Shown: in pieces, positions 1 through 11,690 of the stretch
Numbering within the stretch: the stretch's first letter is position 1
Layout: the number at the start of each line of letters is the position of its first letter
DNA from: Mauremys mutica
Taxonomy: Eukaryota; Chordata; Testudines; Geoemydidae
Reading direction: 5' to 3'
DNA: 64,000 nt
Assembly (NCBI RefSeq): GCF_020497125.1
Contig: NC_059087.1
Location: 11,565,925 to 11,629,924 of the forward strand
The notes under the pieces: model-generated
Told to the model about the DNA's origin: nothing
The model's database searches: none
Seen by the model: only the letters and a program-made list of their open reading frames with translations
Translations under genes and position numbers: made by a program

Positions 1-244
1 ATGTTCTTGGTATCCAGATGAAGGTAGATAAGAGACGTACCTCCATCTAGCCAGACTGCAACCCCTCCTGGGCATCTGCATGGAGAAGCACAGCTTAAGG
101 AAAGGGTGTATTGAGAAAGGTGGTTACTAAAGGTAAGGAAGCGGCAGAATAGGATGTAAAAGAGGTCACACTCCAAGAGGAGGTGAGAACATGCAGCTAA
201 CTGGAAAGGTGATTAGAGCAGAGCACAGGAAGTTGGGGAGCATA

Positions 245-350
245 GGGTTTATTCCCCAAACTGCCAATGACTTGCTCTGTGACTTTGGACAAGTAATTTC
301 ACTTTTTTTGGCCTCCATTTGCATATCTGTGAAATGGGGATAATGAGGTG
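245..350 (+). repeat. MIR SINE core fragment
   Basis: The segment reads like the core of MIR: a GTGACTTTGGACAAGT-like block is followed by a CATATCTGTGAAATGGGGAT-like block. The 5' tRNA-like part is weak and the 3' tail is missing. MIR is an ancient tRNA-derived SINE of amniotes. Confidence 0.65.
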
Positions 351-867
351 TACTCCAGATCACTATTTCCACATGGGTGTAACTCCACTTATTTTGTTTA
401 ATGAAGGACTCAGCTGTTGTAGCCCAAATGACTCCAGTGGGAGGGCAAGCAAACTACTCACTCGCCTAAATGAAATCTGAGGAACTGGACAATAGAGCAT
501 TTAGACCTAATGTACCAGCCACCCAGTCTGAGAGTAAAAAACCACCAGACTCTTCTGCTACCCATAAGGCAACACCAAACAAACAGTGGGGTAAACCATG
601 TCCTGTTGGGAGGAGAGGACTCTGTCACCATTGTCTAAGAGGGAGCACACTGGTTACTGATAGCTACCCAACTCCCCCAGTTTTCGGTGTTTCAGTCCTA
701 ACATAGTCTAATATTAGCCCCATCACTATAGATCATGGTCAGATGGAGCAAAGAGGGAAACCCTTGATTTTACAAGGGAAATCACAAGTGCAGTGTGCCT
801 CAATACAATCCTAACAGCGGCTTGTGTGTTTATAATGGGGAGTTCAGAGCACTGTACAAACTTCAGC
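351..867. other. Stretch without recognised feature
   Basis: I see no gene, repeat family or regulatory motif that I can support here. The short open frames have no domain and no coding-like composition. Confidence 0.5.
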
Positions 868-1015
868 TACTTAATTTTCACAACACCTTTAAAGGGTATG
901 TAAGCAAATAACTCCATCACTACTGTACAGGGGGTTAGACAGAGAGGCAATTTGCCCAGGGTTAACCAGCCAGCCAGTGACAGAGTTGGAAGCAGAACAC
1001 CAGGCTCCTTCCTCC
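868..1015 (-). repeat. MIR SINE fragment, minus strand
   Basis: The reverse complement of the usual MIR core is visible: GAGGCAATTTGCCCAGGGTT is followed by CAGTGACAGAGTTGGAAGCA and a CACCAGG block. It is a diverged copy without visible target duplications. Confidence 0.6.
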
Positions 1016-1329
1016 AGATCAGGCTTCCCCCCACGTCGAATTTTGTGAAAACCTCACAAACGGGATTTGAAAGCGCTAGACCTCTAACAGAGATCCCTCT
1101 GGGAAAAAACAGGGTAGATTGCAATCTTCATGGGTTGTAAATACAGCCCATTACAAGCAACCACATAAAGTGTGTCAGGCGGCAACAGCTTCTTGTCATG
1201 CGCTTTCATGGTTATTGCAGCAGAACTACTAAAATACAGTCATTATGATCTTACTGTGAAACATTAAAGATGCTTCCCTATGTTTATTTTTAAAATACAT
1301 TAGTGCTTCGATGCCTTCAGAACTTACAG

Positions 1330-1565
1330 AAGAAGCAATTTGTTGCCTTCTTAGCCTAACATCCTGAAGTACCCTTGAAAATGCCCTAATTCAAGTCATG
1401 TGGGAGGAGAACTGGTATGAGCTCAGGTCTGCAAGCCTTTTGATAGCTTCCAAACTGCTCCACTTTGGACAGAGATCTCCGGTATAGTCCTAAATAAAGC
1501 AAAATCTAGACTGTACCCCATTAGGCCATATCTTCCTTAGATATATCCAACCATTTCTTCTACAT
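1330..1565. repeat. Unclassified repeat, copy A of a pair (partner at 4017-4245)
   Basis: This segment aligns by eye, in the same orientation, with 4017-4245. Shared blocks in the same order are AAGTACCCTTGAAAAT, GATAGCTTCCAAA, CTCCACTTTGGACAGAGA and AGGCAAAATC/AAGCAAAATC. No open frame or terminal repeat is visible. It is either an old interspersed repeat or a local duplication; the sequence alone does not decide. Confidence 0.6.
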
Positions 1566-1605
1566 TCCTGGTAAATGCTTTGCATCACATTTGATGCATA
1601 TTACA

Positions 1606-1674
1606 GGTGAAATCCTGGACCCACTGAGGTCAATGGGAGTTTTGCCTCTGATTTCAAGAGGGACAGAATTTCAC
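1606..1674. repeat. Short palindromic GTGAAATCCTGG-type repeat
   Basis: The left arm GTGAAATCCTGG and the right arm, an ACAGAATTTCAC form of its reverse complement, flank a centre containing TCAATGGGAG. The same plan recurs at 22705-22773, 29466-29530 and 44064-44132, so it is a dispersed foldback-type repeat. I do not assign a family name. Confidence 0.5.
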
Positions 1675-4016
1675 TCTGCATGCATCATATACACTCTCCA
1701 ACTTTTCCATGGTGTGGGCTGTAGGTCAGTTTTGTCACATGGCTCTCTCACCTCTCTCATTCATGAATGTCTGAGCCACCTCTCTTCCCCCAATTTGTGA
1801 CCATATAACATAACTGTGGCAAAAGTAATATTAGGAAAATATTCAATGTATTTTAACCTATTTAAAAATTAAATTAAGCAACTAGAAATATGGAGGAGAG
1901 CGAGTGCCGTTTCACTTACATGGAGCACAGTTTGAGAACCGCTGATATACTTGTATCATGTTTCATATAAGCTTCGAATTAACTTATTTTTTAAACAACC
2001 TATAAAAAGCAAAATCTCTAAGTCCCACCACCACTCCCCCAGGATTATTTAATGATTTATACTTTTCACACTCAGTTCTGTTGAACATAACAGTGTTACA
2101 GTTCAGAGTCTATTTATAAAAAAATTACAATTGACTTGATCAAAGAGTATGAACTGAATTCAACCAAGCTTAATAAAAAACTACAGGAGCAAGCTGGAGA
2201 GAAGCATTCTAGTTCTCCCTGATTCCACAAGACTCTGCCCACCAGAGCACCTCAGCCATCTATCAGGTTACAAGAGTTAACTGGTCAGAATGAACTCTCA
2301 TTAGCTGATAATATCCTGTGGGCAGGACACAGATAGCTATACAAATTAACACTTCCATGAATATTCCATAGACAGCGCCCATATGAAGATGTGATGCAAT
2401 ATAAAAAACAAACACTACAAAGCACATGAAAGGAAACCCACTGGTGCCAGAGAGGATTTCATTTTTTTTCCTATACATTCGTGTCTCCATGTATCTACCT
2501 CTCGCTCTCTTTTTTGTTTTGTTTTTTGTTTAAGTTAATTCTGCTCTTTTTCTTTCTGTCTTTCACTGTGAACTAGCGGCTTTAGCCAGAGTCACTGATC
2601 CACACTGAGGAGACAAAGATACTCGGAATCAGCTTGTGTGTCAGTAACTCGGATGTCTGAGTAAGGGCTATGCTGTATTAGTTCTCATACCTACAGTGTA
2701 TCCTTTCATGACTCATCCCTGCCGGTACCTCCTTATTCAGTCAATGTGTTTTCCATAGATCCCAGGGTTTGCATAAGTCCCAAAGACAAGAGAGGCAAAG
2801 GCCAACCATCTTCATTGTAAATCAGCTTCTAGCTCATTAAATACCTCCCTATTGTACTTAGGGTACCATTTGGGAGACATGCAGCCTTGATGAAAATAAA
2901 TGCTTTGGATGGACAAAAAAAAAGTCAACACTCAAACAACCAGTAATAAAATAAAAATGTGAGGGAAAATATACTACTGAGGTCTGCAAGTCTGACTCAT
3001 TTATGTCTTGTGTGCAGTCTAATTATACTTCTCCTTCAATCAGATCATAAACTAAGATACCTGGCTCCAGAGCGAGGGTTCATAAACTGACCCAGAGTCA
3101 CGGTACATTCTTCATCCAGGCTAGGGAAAATGACCACACGGTTAGCAATGAGGTGTTTTAGCCCCCAAGGAAAGTCTGTAAGAAAGGGACTAATACTGCT
3201 TTCCACAACTCATGCTAGGAATTCTAAGCCTCATAGGAACACAGCCATGAAAGGATCCTATACTGATCTTATAGAGTCTAAAACATGGTGTCTTTCTGCA
3301 GTCTGGCAAATTAAAAAATAATACAAATATAGAAATAGTATGTTTTGGAATATGCCCAATATATGCAGAGCTTGGAATGAAATCAGTTTAAAAATTCACA
3401 GTGACAGCTACACAATATCTGAAATGGAAGACATTTATTACCAAAGTCTGGGTAATACACTCGGATCTAATATCACACAATTCTATAAGAAACATGAGCC
3501 CAAAATCATATAATATATCCTTCAAGCCACACAGCTGCATCCTGTAAATTATGATTGTCAAAAGCAAGAAAAGGTTATTGCCTGGTACTGGGTGACATTT
3601 GGAGTTTTCTTTCATCACTTCATCACACCTAAGGTTCATGATTCAAACTAGCTTATTGCGTTCAGCTAAGGAAAGTGAATGTAAGTGTATTTGGCTAGCC
3701 CTCAAAGATATTGCAGAGTTTTGCACACTTAGAGATAAATTGTTCAAGTTGTGCCAGAGAAAAGCAACATGGGATATATTATTACCCTTTTACTGTTTAG
3801 CTACCATTACTTCTGCTGAAGTTACTTCTACTAAAGCACCTCATACTGTCTCTGGCAATTCATTTAGTAAACTCAGGCTCTAGACACAAGTGCAAGAATC
3901 CCATTTATTAGCATTCAGATTTGTTTACTATATCCTTGAAAATGTGCCCTGCTCACTCGTTACCGTCTCATGCTTTGGTTTTCCCAGTCAAACAAAGTTG
4001 AAACCTAAAGAACACA
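1675..4016. other. Stretch without recognised gene
   Basis: AT-rich sequence with homopolymer and TTTTGTTTTGTTTT-type tracts near 2510. No coding region, RNA gene or clear repeat boundary was seen. The short open frames at 2263-2490, 3130-3321 and 3599-3883 have no recognisable content. Confidence 0.5.
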
Positions 4017-4245
4017 ACATGTTGCTTTCTTAACCCAGTATCTCCCAAGTACCCTTGAAAATATTCTATTTAAGTGATGAGGAAGGAGAACTGACATGTG
4101 TTCAAGTCTGTCATGTTATTGATAGCTTCCAAAACACTCCACTTTGGACAGAGACCTTCAGTGTTGTCCAAAATAAGGCAAAATCCAGCGTGTATCCTTT
4201 AAGGCAGCATATCCTTAGAAACACATAACCATTTAATCTATTTGG
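4017..4245. repeat. Unclassified repeat, copy B of a pair (partner at 1330-1565)
   Basis: Same block order as 1330-1565: CAAGTACCCTTGAAAATA, GATAGCTTCCAAA, CTCCACTTTGGACAGAGA and GGCAAAATCC. Scattered substitutions and small indels separate the copies, which suggests an old relationship. Confidence 0.6.
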
Positions 4246-4471
4246 ATATACACTGCTAGGGTGGAGAGGTTAAAACTGGAAAACAATTGTGACCACTTCA
4301 AACTTGTGTAATATCACAGCAGATAAAATCGTCTGATGTGCTCAAACTAACGGTGCTATGACCTAGCCAGGAAGATTCAGGAGGTTTCTCAATAAGGCAT
4401 CCAGGGCTCAGACTCTTTAAGTTACTTCCCGAGTTGGTTCACCACTTAGCCCACACTTGATGACAAGGTCA

Positions 4472-6070
4472 GCTCCCAGACTGCTGCACTGGGCAGCACA
4501 GCATGGGGAGGAGGTGAGCAGCCCTCTGTGGAGAAAGAAGTGGTTCGGGACTATTTAGAAAAGCTGGATGAGCACAAATCCTTGGGGCCAGATGTGCTGC
4601 ATCCGAGGGTGCTAAAGAAGTTGGCGGATGTGATTGCAGAGCCATTGGCCATTATCTTTGAAAACTCATGGCGATTGCAGGAGGTCCTGGATGACTGGCA
4701 AAAGGCTAATGTAGTGCCCATCTTTAAAAAAGGGAAGGAGGAGGATCCAGGGAACTACAGGCCAGTCAGCCTCACCTCAGTTCCTGGAAAAATCATGGAG
4801 CAGGTCCTCAAGGAACCAATTCTGAAGCACTTAGAGGAGAGGAAAGTGATCAGGAACAGTCAGCATGGATTCACCAAGGGCAAGTCATGGCTGACTAACC
4901 TAACTGCTTTCTATGATGAGATAACTGGCTCTGTGGATGAGGGGAAAGCAGTGGATGTGTTATTCCTTGGCTTTAGCAAAGCTTTTGATACGGTCTCCCA
5001 CAGTATTCTTGACGGCAAGTTAAAGAAGTATGGGCTGGATGAATGGACTATAAGGTGGATAGAAAGCTGGCTAAATCGTCAGGTTCAACGGGTAGTGATC
5101 AATGGCTCCTTGTCTAGTTGGCAGCCGGTATCAAGCCAAGTGACCCAAGGGTCGGTCCTGGGGCTGGTTTTGTTCAATATCTTCATTAATGATCTGGAGG
5201 ATGGTGTGGACTGCACTCTCAACAAGTTTGCAGATGACACTAAACTGGGAGGAGTGGTAGATACGCTGGAGGGTAGGGATAGGATACAGAGGGACCTAGA
5301 CAAATTAGAGGATTGGGTCAAAAGAAACCTGATGCGGTTCAACAAGGACAAGTGCAAAGTGAGGGACTGAGCGGCTAGGCAGCAGTTCTGCAGAAAAGGA
5401 CCTAGGGGTTACAGTGGATGAGAAGCTGGATATGAGTCAACAGTGTGCCCTTGTTGCCAAGAAGGCTAACCGCATTTTGGGCTTTATAAGTAGAGGCATT
5501 GCCAGCAGATCAAGGGACATAATCATTCCCCTCTATTTGACATTGGTGAGGCCTCATCTGGAGTACTGTATCCAGTTTTGGGCCCCACACTACAAGAAGG
5601 ATGTGGAAAAATTGGAAAGAGTCCAGTGGAGGGCAACAAAAATTATTAGGGGGCTGGAACACATGACTTGTGAAGAGAGGCTGAGGAAACTGGGATTGTT
5701 TAGTCTGCAGAAGAGAAGAATATGGGGGGATTTGATAGCTGCTTTCAACTAACTGAAAGGGGGTTCCAAAGAGGATGGATCTGTTCTCAGTGTACCAGAT
5801 GACAGAACAAGGAGCAATGGTCTCAAGTTGCAGTGGGGAGGTTTAGGTTGGATATTAGGAAACACTATTTCACTAGGAGGATGGTGAAGCACTGGAATGG
5901 GTTATCTAGGGAGGTGGTGGAATCTCCTTCCTTAGAGGTTTTTAAGGTCAGGCTTGACAAAGCCCTGGCTGGGATGATTTAGTTGGGGTTGGTCCTGCTT
6001 TGAGCAGGGGGGTGGACTAGATGACCTCCTGAGGTCCCTTCGAATCCTGATATTCTATTATTCTATGATT
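4472..6070 (+). mobile_element. 5'-truncated CR1 LINE with 3' end
   Basis: The element holds most of the reverse transcriptase domain and the complete 3' end of a CR1 non-LTR retrotransposon. The endonuclease and ORF1 are missing, as expected from 5' truncation during target-primed reverse transcription. The 3' end reads GGACTAGATGACCTCCTGAG and then TGATATTCTATTATTCTATG, the short ATTCTATG-type terminal repeat typical of CR1. The coding part is interrupted (see 4528-5752). Confidence 0.92.
4528..5752 (+). pseudogene. CR1 ORF2 reverse transcriptase remnant
   Basis: The first open block (4528-5370, 280 codons) carries the reverse transcriptase fingers and palm, with DPGNYRPVSLTSVPGKIMEQ near residue 73, a SKAFDTVSH block near 150, TQGSVLG near 206 and the catalytic FADD box at 234-237. 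It then runs into a stop after KCKV. A second block (5414-5752) continues the family C-terminal part ([20 protein letters not shown]). About 75 bases that normally join them seem to be missing. In motif A the usual LDFSKAFD reads LGFSKAFD, so the first catalytic aspartate (residue 148) is glycine. The copy is dead. ORF2 protein in active CR1 nicks target DNA and reverse-transcribes its own RNA; the endonuclease half is absent here. Confidence 0.88.
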
Positions 6071-7309
6071 CATCTAAGAGGCACCTGTTCTGAGTGTGGC
6101 TTTATAACTACATAACACATATCTGAAGGGATGCAGGCCCCTGAACATTTCCAGTCTGGGGGGAAATTCAAACAGAACATGCATAACAACATTTTATTGA
6201 GGGTGTATTTTCTGTTGGCATGAACTTTTGTCTTCTACACAATGTTACAAGTACACTCCATCCAATGCATCCACTGCATACAGCGCACAATACTGCATAA
6301 TATTGCAGGCATTTCAGTAAGGAGCAGTGGCTAGCTAAATAATCCGTATCTCTAGCAAAAGTGCTAATCAAATTTCCTGCACTCACAGCTGCATCATAAT
6401 CTGTACTGAAACAGCAAAACTATCTTAAAAATACAGTGATTGCTTTTACAAGCTACCACACAGATACATGGCATATTTTATAATGAGTAAACTACTAAAA
6501 ATAATAAAAGCACTACATGAAACTTTTCTTTGCTGGATTTGCTGTAAACAGCCTGAATCAAAATGCCTAAAACCAAGCAGCATAAGACTTAGTTCAAAAG
6601 AACTCAGCTTGTTTAGTTTGGACATGAGTAATAATTAGAGATGGGTCTAAACTGCAAAATTCAGAGCTGAATCAGGGTTCTGATTTCACTCCCTACCCTT
6701 AACCTTTAAGTTAGGAGTTCTGGAGTGTTTGGATCATAGGTTTTGGTCTGGGCCCATTTCTATTGATTCAATATTCCCTTATGATTCTTCTCTATATATT
6801 ATACCAAATCAGATCTCATTAATAGATTATATGCACACGCACACCATTTTACCATGAGTGGACATTAATTAATGTTAGATTACAAAGGAATACATTGGAA
6901 TTATGTACTAAATCTACACAATTATCTACACCATAGGGAAGCAAACACGATTTGCCAGTTATTACAAAACATTGGAATTCATTCCATCATCCAGCAAAGA
7001 GGGAGGAAAGTACCACATGGTCAATACTCCACGACGGGAGACAAATCACCAGTTCAGATGTAGGAAACTCAATAGTCGCAAACCTTTGGGAAGTCTTCCC
7101 ATAAAATAGTTTGAGAAGTAAAACAACATTCAGACCCAAAACCTCCTTACCTTCCTCACCTTGGCTGGATCAGGAATATGGGTGTGAGTAACTCACAGCC
7201 CATAGCAAGCTGGGAAACCAAATAATGTTCAGCTTTGTTCAGTTAATATAATCCTATCTTGTGTCTTACATTAAAGAATACCAGAGTACTTTTTAAATAG
7301 TCATTAGCC
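6071..7309. other. Stretch without recognised gene
   Basis: AT-rich sequence with no supported coding region. Around 6634-6750 there is a diverged block (GAGATGGGTCTAAACTGCAA) that resembles a common reptile repeat, but the boundaries cannot be fixed. Confidence 0.45.
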
Positions 7310-7450
7310 CTTTGAGGTATGTAAGTATTCTAGCTATTTTACGGCTGTGTTATCTGAGGCAGGATGGTTAAGTGATTTGCCTATGCTGCACAACGAATCA
7401 GTGTCAGAAACAAGTATAGCACCCAGGAGTCCTGAGAGCAGATCCTCAGC
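7310..7450 (-). repeat. MIR SINE fragment, minus strand
   Basis: Reverse MIR core: a weak TTTTACGGCTGTGTTATCTG match to the gaaactgaggc block, then GTTAAGTGATTTGCCTATGC, a GTCAGAAACAAG block and CACCCAGGAGTCCTGA. Diverged, with no clear ends. Confidence 0.55.
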
Positions 7451-7669
7451 TGGTGAAAATTGTCACTTGACATCAATAAACTATGACAGTTTACACTAAC
7501 TGAGAATCTGCTCCTTGATTCCAAAGAACTTGCTTTAACCACTAGAAAATATTCTCTCCTTTTATCTTTGGGGTTAGCCTAGCAAGCTGATGCAGCTCGT
7601 CGTTCCCAGGTTTTCCAAAGAAATAAGTGCAAAAGTAGTTGTATTTTACTTTATACGTTCAGGCCTATC

Positions 7670-7759
7670 TTTCAGCAAATAGCAGTGAGTCTTAAAAAAA
7701 AAACAACTGCCAAATGGTAAACTCAGACATTTGTACAGATGTGTCTTAACTGCAAGATA
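7670..7759 (+). repeat. Inverted repeat arm 1 (partner 10981-11070)
   Basis: This 90-base segment (CAGCAAATAGCAGTGAGTCT, poly-A, CTGCCAAATGGTAAACTCAG, ACATTTGTACAGATGTGTCT, TAACTGCAAGATA) is the reverse complement of 10981-11070 with only about three differences, all beside the poly-A tract. Just outside, CAGGCCTATCTTTCAGC (7660-7676) recurs as CAGGCCTATCTTCCAGC at 7785-7801. This could be a target duplication around a 110-125-base insertion. The right part (GATACTGGGTTCC and CCATTAGGCAGCCAGACA, to about 7786) recurs at 14983-15013. Confidence 0.75.
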
Positions 7760-8621
7760 CTGGGTTCCCCATTAGGCAGCCAGACAGGCCTATCTTCCAG
7801 CCATTTTGCCCTAGACAATCTAATGAAGAAATTTAAAACCCAGCCAAAACACTATGGTATTCAGGTATCAATTTAAAAAAAAATTCATCTCTGGCATCCC
7901 TGTTTCATAATATGTTCCCATTTCACTCTCCATTGGAGTTGCTGTACCTGTAAAGTGTATCCTATCCATTTCTTTAATTTCAGGAGCAGCTACAGACAAG
8001 AGCAAAAAAACCCCAACAGTTCAGTCTCATTACAGACATAAAAATAAACATTCCTACACGTTGTTCTCCAGAAATCCAGACCCGAAAGACATATTGATCC
8101 AAAATAAAATAAAAAACCAACAAATAAAAAAAAAAAGGAAGACATCAGAGCCTCTGGTTTTCAACTGTTTTTGAAGCATTTAAATCGCAGCTGGTAAAAT
8201 AAAGTTGACTGTATATTATATAGGCAAAATTCTGGAAAACCCGAAGAATGGGCCCCACAAAGTAGAGTGCATGTCTGCTGCAAAACCAGCCTTCATTTGC
8301 ATCCATATTCTGAATGGCAGCAGCACCTGCCTCTGTAGCTCTTGCGTGCCCACACAAACACACACCCTGTTCATAGGGGATGAAATTAAGCCACTGTGCA
8401 GATCGCCAGAAAAAGAATGAATTCACACGATGGCCTTAAACAGGACATAAGGGTGCACAGAACTTGCACTGTCACCTCTGCAATTTCTCCTGCAAAAAGT
8501 AGGAATAACCTGCCAGGTATTGTGTGGAGGGGAAAAGGTTCTGTTGTCGGGGCATACAGGCACAAATGTGGGAACCACAGCCACTCTCTTTCTTCTCACT
8601 AATAATCCTTATCCCCTCCCT

Positions 8622-8850
8622 CTGGCCTAGTGAATTGACCTCTGGACTGGGACTTGGGAAACCTGGGTTCCATTTGCGGCTCTGTCACTGGCCTGATTGG
8701 TGACTTTGGGCGAGTCTCTTCATCCTTTCATTAGCTTCTCCATCTGTAAAATGGAGATAAATGATACTGACCCCCTTTCTAGTGCACTTTGAGATCTACT
8801 GATGAAAAACACTATAGAAGAGTTAAGGATTATTAATTATTATTATTTAG
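8622..8850 (+). repeat. MIR SINE, nearly complete
   Basis: A tRNA-like 5' part (GGACTGGGACTTGGGAAACC, then a GGGTTCCATTTGC B-box relic) is followed by the MIR core (TGACTTTGGGCGAGTCTCTT, CCATCTGTAAAATGGAGATA). The 3' part reads TTTGAGATCTACTGATGAAA, CACTATAGAAGAGTTA and an ATTATTATT tail. Old copy; transcription by RNA polymerase III is unlikely because box B is decayed. Confidence 0.8.
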
Positions 8851-10980
8851 ATTGCAAGTTCCTAGGGGCGGGGGCGTGCCTTAGCTATGTTTGCAAAACA
8901 CTGACTAAATTAACAGTGCAACAGAGATGGTATCATTAATAACAATAATTGATATTTACCTAGGAGACCTGTTATTTTACTGACATCCCAGCTGGATTGA
9001 CTCAAGGGCAAAAACGCCAAAAGACTTGCTCAAATTCTCACAGTGAGGGAATGCCTCAGTTAAGATTAAAACTCAGGATTCTCCTTTACTGTAAGCTTTG
9101 ATGTGGTGATTAGCCCCACAAGATGAATACAACGCATGAGCGCTCCTCTGTTTATGTTGTGTCTTTGTCACTTTACACAATACATTTGATATGAAGAAAC
9201 AACACTAGTCCAAGTAACAGTGTTTACTGAATTTATACAATATGCAATCCTCACTACATACACATATGGCTACTCTGGTTGGGTTTTAACAGCTTCTTAA
9301 ACAAAGACCTCAGTGAGCACCAGCTGGAGGGCTAACCAGCTATTTAAAAGAACACTACAACTTCTATTGGGTCTACCCTAAATTTAGGATTTTTAATTTG
9401 TACTACCTCACTCAGAGGTAGAAATCAAGGATTTTTAAGGCTAACTACAAAAATATTTCTGGGAAAGGAAGGTCAACCTTAATATGAGATCTGACGCCTA
9501 AAAATACCTGAGCATTTTTTATATTTTATTGAGATTTCAAACTGATCCTTCAGAAGTTGTAAGGCACTAAATAAATCCTTTATATTTGTGTGTCCCCAGC
9601 TCTTATCTAGTCCTCCAGCTAAGGGCACCTGCTGAAGAAAGTGTACTAGGCCTACAATCTACTGGACCAGTAGTCAGGAAGAAATAGGCTTGAGAGTATC
9701 CAGTACAGAGTCTTCTGCTGAAATGACTAGAAGAGCTTACAAAATCTCACCCTTTTGACCCTGCAAGGCTCCAGTACCCTTGGCGTGTTTAATGTCTTAT
9801 CTTGACTTTCTCTGGACCAAATTCTTATCTGGTGTAACTTCACTGAAGTCTGTGGAGCTACCCCAGCAGAGAATCAGGCTCCTTAAACCTACTCCAATCT
9901 AAGGCTGCAGCAGGGATGACATCAGATACTAGAGTGATGACCATGGCCAGCGTGGAGACTTGTGAGCTTATTACATGGAAAATCTCAAGATGAATTTAAA
10001 ATGCTTTATCAGCCTTGAGGTCACTAGCTGACTCATCAAGCAAAAAACTCCACAGATACCTTCTTATTTCAGACAGGCAAGTTCCTGTATTTCCACTCTT
10101 CCCCCTCAAACTGCTGACATCATGCAGCAAGGTATTTAGGCTCTGAAGTCAGTTTGGCAAGCGGAAGCGGCATAAGACAGAGTTCAAGTTGCATCTGAAA
10201 TTATCACCAACTCCTGCCAGAAGTCAGTCAGACTGCTACTGGATGGACAGAATTGTCCCCGCTCTTGTTTAGGGTGCACCATGCCAGAAGAAAAAAGCGT
10301 TGCCATAGTCTGCAGGACAACTACCGGCCACTAATTGGCAAACAACCATTAATTAGTACAGTTTTTATATTTATTTCCACTTTCATTGCATTTTTACAGC
10401 AAGCCTTATGATCGTGGAAAGCAGAACGACACCCATTGATTTAACGGTAAGCCTACAAAGACAAGGCTTACTTAATGGTAACTGTGTATTGGAACACACA
10501 TTAAGGGAGAGAAGACAAGTTACTGCAATCCTTTAGAATTAGCATAAGAAATATTCCAGGAACAGGAATGGTTTTACCATGAAGAAGAGATCTCTTTTTT
10601 AAAACTGTGCCTCATTATGGAGAAAAATGTCTTTTTCAGACAGAGATTTAAAAGCAAAATACAGCCACTGCACAAATATTGCACGTTTCTATTTTAATCA
10701 CAGATAGTAAAGCTGAACTCACCCATTATCTCTGTCTCAGCAATTCTATTCTCAGGAGAAGGGAAGCAGCTGGGATTAGCAGAGTTTTACACTGCTAGTC
10801 TCCTAACCTGAAGAGAAGTAGGTGTCAAAAGGGCAAATTGTTTATCCCCAATTTTGGCTTGATGTACTTTAACATTGTTGGAATGCTGTGAAAATACCCC
10901 TAAAATTAAGAGACTGGCCTGTGATGAAACCATCAAATGTCTATGGGGCTGTGTGAAATCTGGTCCTTATTCTGGGTCCA
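8851..10980. other. Stretch without recognised gene
   Basis: It begins with a relic of the L2/L3-type tail (TTAGATTGCAAGTTCCTAGG near 8868). A weak MIR-like block lies near 9030-9110. Otherwise no coding region, RNA gene or repeat with clear ends was seen. Confidence 0.45.
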
Positions 10981-11070
10981 TATCTTGCAGTTAAGACACA
11001 TCTGTACAAATGTCTGAGTTTACCATTTGGCAGGTTTTTTTTTTTTAAGACTCACTGCTATTTGCTGAAA
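10981..11070 (-). repeat. Inverted repeat arm 2 (partner 7670-7759)
   Basis: Reverse complement of 7670-7759 over 90 bases with about three differences. The flanks do not match: CATTAGGCAGCCAGACA, which follows arm 1, is absent here. This is therefore a shorter copy of the same unit and not a long inverted duplication of the region. Confidence 0.75.
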
Positions 11071-11435
11071 AAAATGTGGGGAAACCCCAGAATTGTCATT
11101 ATTTATACAAAAGGTACACAAAAACAAAGGCATTTGCTCTCTTGGTGGGTCTGCGCTAGTAACCTAATAAGTATAGATGATACATATACCCAAAAAGAGA
11201 AATTACACCCAAGTTAAAAAAAAAATAAAAGAATATGCTCACTTTCTCCTTCATTATTAACAATGAGCAGGACTACACACTAAAGGTAAATTCATCCCAC
11301 ATAAGACTTCACCAACATTGACGGAGTTACACTGGTGGTGAACTGGGCTGGATGTTTTCCAACCAGAAAAGGAAAAAAATAAAATTATAAGATCAGAAAT
11401 GTCACTTTCAGACATAAGAAAATCAACTGAAACTA

Positions 11436-11690
11436 TGGCCTTGCCCACACAAGTATAGTTATACCAGTATAACTACCCTGGCAAAACTCTCTAACATGGA
11501 CACAGTAATAGCACTAGAAAAGTGCTTCTACCAGTATAGTTTATGCTGGTTTGACCAGCATAGATTAGGCTGGAATAAGACCAGCTATATCAGTATAAGT
11601 GTGTCTACACTAGGGCTTTTACTGACCTAGCTAAGGCAGTTAAAACAACCACAACACAGTCTTCATAGCTCTGCTAGTAAAATATTTAAG
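11436..11690. repeat. Degenerate MITE-like sequence with Harbinger-like ends
   Basis: It starts GGCCTTGCCCACACAAGTAT and later shows GTGTGTCTACACTAGGGCTT. Both resemble the GGCCTTGTCTACACT ends of the Harbinger elements in this window. ACCAGTATAACTA and CCAGTATAGTTTAT blocks repeat inside. No target duplication was found, and the second end-like block is not clearly inverted, so this may be two overlapping relics. Confidence 0.4.
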
